Below are positions 61,217 through 64,000 of a DNA stretch of 64,000 bases, one piece after another (position 1 is the first letter of the stretch; every line of letters starts with the position of its first letter). The stretch is from positions 434,001-498,000 of the forward strand of contig CAVRHO010000002.1 of the NCBI GenBank assembly GCA_963721065.1. The letters are read 5' to 3'. The notes beneath the pieces are model-generated. The model saw only the letters and a list, made by a program, of their open reading frames with translations. It was not told the DNA's origin and ran no database searches. The stretch comes from CAWBLP01 sp963721065 (GTDB taxonomy: Bacteria; Pseudomonadota; Alphaproteobacteria; Acetobacterales; Acetobacteraceae). The translations under genes were made by a program, and so were the position numbers.

Positions 61217-62037
61217 TCCGCGTCGATGCCCACCACCATGTCTGGCGCATCGGCCGCGGCGACTACGGCTGGCTGAAGCCGGACTCGCCGCTCCACCGCG
61301 ACTACCGCCTGGCCGATCTCCGCCCCCTGCTGGGCGACATCGCCGCCACGGTTCTGGTCCAGGCCGCCCCCACCGAGGCGGAAACCGCCTACCTGCTGAA
61401 CGTCGCCCGCAACGCCGAGGGCCTGGTGCGCGGTGTGGTCGGCTGGGAAAACCTGGCCGCCCGCGACGCGCCGGACCGCATCGCCACCCTCGCCGACGAC
61501 CCGCTTCTGGTCGGCCTGCGGCCGATGCTGCAGGACATCGCCGACACCGGCTGGATCCTGCGCCCGGAGGTGCAGCCTGCGCTGGCCGCCATGACCCAGG
61601 CCGGCCTGCGCTTCGACGCGCTGGTGCAGCCCCGCCACCTGCGCGTCCTGCCGGCGCTGTCCGCGCGCCACCCCGAACTGCCGGTGGTGATCGACCACGG
61701 CGCCAAGCCCGCCATCGCCGCCGGCGACTTCCAGCCCTGGGCCGACGAGATCGCCCGCGTCGCTCGGCAAACCCCCGCAGTCTGCAAGCTTTCCGGCCTG
61801 GTCACCGAGGCGAAGCCCGACTGGCAGGTGGACGATCTGCGCCGCTACACCGACCACCTGCTGGCCTGCTTCGGGCCGCAGCGGCTGATGTGGGGCAGCG
61901 ACTGGCCGGTGGTGAACCTCGCCGGCGGCTATGCCAGGTGGCGCGACGCCGCCCTCACCCTGCTCGCCGACCTCTCCGACCCCGAACGCGACGCGGTACT
62001 CGGCGGCACGGCAGCCGCGTTCTACGGCTTCGCCTGA
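61213..62037 (+). CDS. Amidohydrolase, L-fuconolactonase-like
   Basis: 274 residues from ATG 61213 (ATGA overlap). Amidohydrolase-2 fold: VDAHHHVWRIGRGDYGWLKP (metal His pair), VVIDHGAKP and LMWGSDWPVVNLAGGY (metal Asp). Members open sugar or 2-pyrone lactones; the FucU partner favours a fuconolactone-type sugar lactone. No fucose dehydrogenase or aldolase is in the window. Confidence 0.88.
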   Translation: MIRVDAHHHVWRIGRGDYGWLKPDSPLHRDYRLADLRPLLGDIAATVLVQAAPTEAETAYLLNVARNAEGLVRGVVGWENLAARDAPDRIATLADDPLLVGLRPMLQDIADTGWILRPEVQPALAAMTQAGLRFDALVQPRHLRVLPALSARHPELPVVIDHGAKPAIAAGDFQPWADEIARVARQTPAVCKLSGLVTEAKPDWQVDDLRRYTDHLLACFGPQRLMWGSDWPVVNLAGGYARWRDAALTLLADLSDPERDAVLGGTAAAFYGFA

Positions 62038-62068
62038 CCATGCCGCCCCGCACCCCGCAGAGGCCCCG

Positions 62069-62485
62069 ATGATCGCCATCGGCCGCGGTCTGGCGCTGGA
62101 CGAGCGCGCCATCGAGGAAAGCTTCGTCCACGCCTCCGGTCCCGGCGGGCAGAACGTCAACAAGGTGGCCACCGCGGTGCAGTTGCGCGTCGACCTGGCG
62201 CGCACCGGCCTGCCGGACGCGGTGCTGGTCCGGCTGCGGCGCCTGGCCGGGCGGCGGCTGACCCGCGAGGGCGCGCTGCTGATCACCGCCCAGCGTCACC
62301 GCACCCAGGACCGCAACCGCGCCGCGGCGCTGGAGACGCTGGTCCGGCTGGTGCAGCAGGCCGCGATCCCGCCCCGGCCGCGCATCGCCACCCGGCCCAC
62401 CGCCGGGTCCCGCAAGCGCCGCCTGGCCGACAAGGCGCATCGCGCCCGCACGAAAAGAACACGTTCCGCTTCCGTTGATGAATGA
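62069..62485 (+). CDS. arfB: Ribosome rescue peptidyl-tRNA hydrolase ArfB
   Basis: 138 residues. GGQ motif in HASGPGGQNVNKVATAVQLR and the basic C-terminal tail (TAGSRKRRLADKAHRARTKR) that enters the empty mRNA channel of stalled ribosomes. Length matches ArfB/YaeJ. The end overlaps the start of the cytochrome gene. Confidence 0.95.
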   Translation: MIAIGRGLALDERAIEESFVHASGPGGQNVNKVATAVQLRVDLARTGLPDAVLVRLRRLAGRRLTREGALLITAQRHRTQDRNRAAALETLVRLVQQAAIPPRPRIATRPTAGSRKRRLADKAHRARTKRTRSASVDE

Positions 62486-62900
62486 TAAGGTCGTGTCCGA
62501 CATGTTGCGGAGCCACGTCGTGAGCAATCTCGCCCGTTTCGCCTGCGCCGTTCTGCTGGCCGGCACCGCCTTTGCCCCACTGCGCGCGGCGGCGGCCGAT
62601 GCCAAGGCCGGCGCCCATCTGTTCCGGGTTCAGTGCGGCCTGTGCCACTCGCCGCAGCCGGGCCGGAACATGGCGGGGCCCAGCCTGTTCGGGATCATCG
62701 GGCGGCAGGCCGGGACGGTGCCGGGGTTCCATTACTCCAGCGCCAACCGCAACAGCGGCATCGTCTGGAACGATAAGACGCTGGACCAGTACCTGGCCAA
62801 TCCCCACAAGATGATACCCGGAACCATTATGGCGTATTCCGGGCTGCACAACGAGCGGCAGCGCCAGGACATCATTGCCTACCTGAACACGCTCAGGTAG
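62478..62900 (+). CDS. Periplasmic class I cytochrome c
   Basis: 140 residues from ATG 62478. Signal peptide FACAVLLAGTAFAPLRAAAA, haem motif CGLCH, FGIIGRQAGTVPGFHYSSAN (typical cytochrome c2/c550) and the axial Met in KMIPGTIMAY. Electron carrier. Converges with the TauE gene; the two overlap by 8 bases. Confidence 0.93.
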   Translation: MNDKVVSDMLRSHVVSNLARFACAVLLAGTAFAPLRAAAADAKAGAHLFRVQCGLCHSPQPGRNMAGPSLFGIIGRQAGTVPGFHYSSANRNSGIVWNDKTLDQYLANPHKMIPGTIMAYSGLHNERQRQDIIAYLNTLR

Positions 62901-63630
62901 CCGCAATCACCGCCCGGGCGATCAGCAGGACCGACAGCACGGTCAGCACCGCCAGCGCCGTCAGCCGGTGGTGGTGCGGCCGAGCGCGCGCGAAGCCCCA
63001 GTTGCCGCACCAGGTGCCGAGGTAGAGGACCGGCACCGAGGCGGCGGCCCACAGCAGCACCTCCCGGTCCAGCAGGCCGCGCCAGGTCATCGGCACCAGC
63101 GCCACCAGCGCCGAGAGGGCGAAATAGACGATCGAGGTGGCGCGCACCACCGCCGCATCGTGCGCCAGCGCCAGCAGGTACACCACGATGGGCGGCCCGC
63201 CGATCGAGGCCAGGCCGCTGAGCGTGCCGGACGCGATCCCGGTCGCCACCGTGATCACCGGCGAGGGGCGGGACGGCAGGCGCGCCCCGCGCCACAGCAG
63301 CACCACCGACGCGGCGGTGGCCAGGCCGATGATGAAGCGGACCACGTTCGGGCGGAACACGGTCAGGATCATCACCCCCAGCGGCACGCCGATCACCAGG
63401 CCGGGGCTCAGGCCGCGCACCGCGCGCCAGTCGCACAGGCGCCAGGCGGACCGCAGGCTGATCGCACCGACGATCACCTGCAGCACCACGACGAAGGGCA
63501 CCACCCGCGTCGGCGGCAGGGCGAGGCTGAGCAGCGGCACTGCGGCCAGGCCGAAGCCGAAGCCGGTGAACCCACGCAGGACAGAGGCGGCAAGCACGCC
63601 GAAAACGGCGACGGGGAGGGCAGGGAGCAT
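62893..63630 (-). CDS. TauE/SafE (TSUP) family membrane permease
   Basis: 245 residues, about eight membrane segments in two halves. GFTGFGFGLAAVPLLSLALP near the N-terminus and GIASGTLSGLASIGGPPIVV at the start of the second half are the duplicated family motifs. Members move organosulfonates, sulfite or other anions. Substrate unknown. Confidence 0.9.
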   Translation of the reverse strand: MLPALPVAVFGVLAASVLRGFTGFGFGLAAVPLLSLALPPTRVVPFVVVLQVIVGAISLRSAWRLCDWRAVRGLSPGLVIGVPLGVMILTVFRPNVVRFIIGLATAASVVLLWRGARLPSRPSPVITVATGIASGTLSGLASIGGPPIVVYLLALAHDAAVVRATSIVYFALSALVALVPMTWRGLLDREVLLWAAASVPVLYLGTWCGNWGFARARPHHHRLTALAVLTVLSVLLIARAVIAAT

Positions 63631-63896
63631 GGCGCCGCAACCTGTTCGTTCCGGGCGTCGGTGTCCATCCGGGCGCGACAGGGCGATTTGGGGTTGTCAC
63701 CCGCATGGTGTGCAAGCATCATTCGAATGATGGACCGGGCGGTACAAACCGGCGGCACTGTATTGGTGCTGCATGTTCACCCGACTGGTGGACAGATCAG
63801 GAACAATGTGCGTCATTTCGACGGCATTGAGTGGCGATCCATTGTGCCGCGATTTCATCCGTTTGTCCGACATCCCGCAGCATGATTGGTGATGAT

Positions 63897-64000
63897 ATGG
63901 CACACCGAGGCATTCTCCCCGGGTTCCTGGTCTGTGCATGGGTGGCGGGCGCCGCCCTGGCGATCGCGCCGCCGGCACTGGCCCAGCGCAAGGCCGGTCC
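63897..64000 (+). CDS. 5' end of a secreted-protein gene (runs off the right edge)
   Basis: At least 34 codons from ATG 63897: a signal peptide with hydrophobic core GFLVCAWVAGAALAIA and a likely cleavage after PPALA, then QRKAG. Too short to name. Confidence 0.65.
   Translation, partial: MAHRGILPGFLVCAWVAGAALAIAPPALAQRKAG

Overview
The window is GC-rich (roughly two thirds G+C by eye) and reads as an alphaproteobacterium, most likely Rhodospirillales/Acetobacteraceae. The basis is the codon bias, many 4-bp ATGA/GTGA gene overlaps, TTGAT-N4-ATCAA Fnr/FixK boxes, TPR repeats of a type common in that group, and the folP-glmM order. I see no phage, plasmid or CRISPR locus.

Layout. 1-2 kb: 3' part of a large secreted glycoside hydrolase with Pro-Thr linkers. 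2.3-13.8 kb: an exopolysaccharide (EPS) cluster: a GT2 glycosyltransferase, a WbaP-type initiating phosphotransferase, a Wza/GumB exporter lipoprotein, a Wzz/GumC chain-length protein, a tyrosine-kinase-like ATPase that has lost its Walker A motif, two GT4 enzymes, a Wzy-like polymerase and an acyltransferase. 13.8-15.2 kb: convergent HAD hydrolase and phosphoribosyltransferase. 15.9-17.6 kb: a small unknown gene and a sigma-54 enhancer-binding protein. Near-consensus -24/-12 promoters precede the EPS operon, the unknown gene and a Cys-rich secreted protein inside the cluster, so this looks like one local sigma-54 regulon. 18.1-19.3 kb: lytic transglycosylase, tRNA-Glu and a probable integrase remnant.

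19.4-33 kb is catabolic: amidase plus HpxZ-like protein, zinc alcohol dehydrogenase, a three-subunit PaoABC-like molybdenum aldehyde oxidoreductase, decayed SDR and ABC-permease genes, an amidase, and hydantoinase B and A. 33-42.9 kb is a patchwork of small envelope genes (c-type cytochrome, OmpA-like lipoprotein, Rap1a-type immunity protein, glycine-zipper lipoprotein, channel-like protein, beta-barrel, lipoproteins), two AraC regulators and remnants of dctP, luxR and arylsulfatase genes, with several Fnr/FixK-type boxes. 43.2-47.2 kb is a reduced ectoine/hydroxyectoine degradation cluster (doeA, eutB, enuR), followed by a CBS-domain gene behind a perfect Fnr box.

48-58.9 kb holds an Fpg/Nei glycosylase, a cobalt-type nitrile hydratase whose beta subunit is split over two genes, an SH3 protein, rdgB-rph, a TPR gene with eight 141-bp repeats, and glmM-folP. 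58.9-60.6 kb is a more AT-rich accessory patch. 60.8-64 kb has FucU and fuconolactonase-like genes, arfB, a cytochrome c, a TauE/SafE permease and a gene leaving the right edge.

Many single-base frameshifts interrupt otherwise well-preserved genes (near 580, 14484, 21325, 38482, 50620 and five in the TPR gene). Three fall exactly where removing one base restores a GAGTC (GANTC) site. Sequencing error is therefore a serious alternative to true gene decay for these loci.
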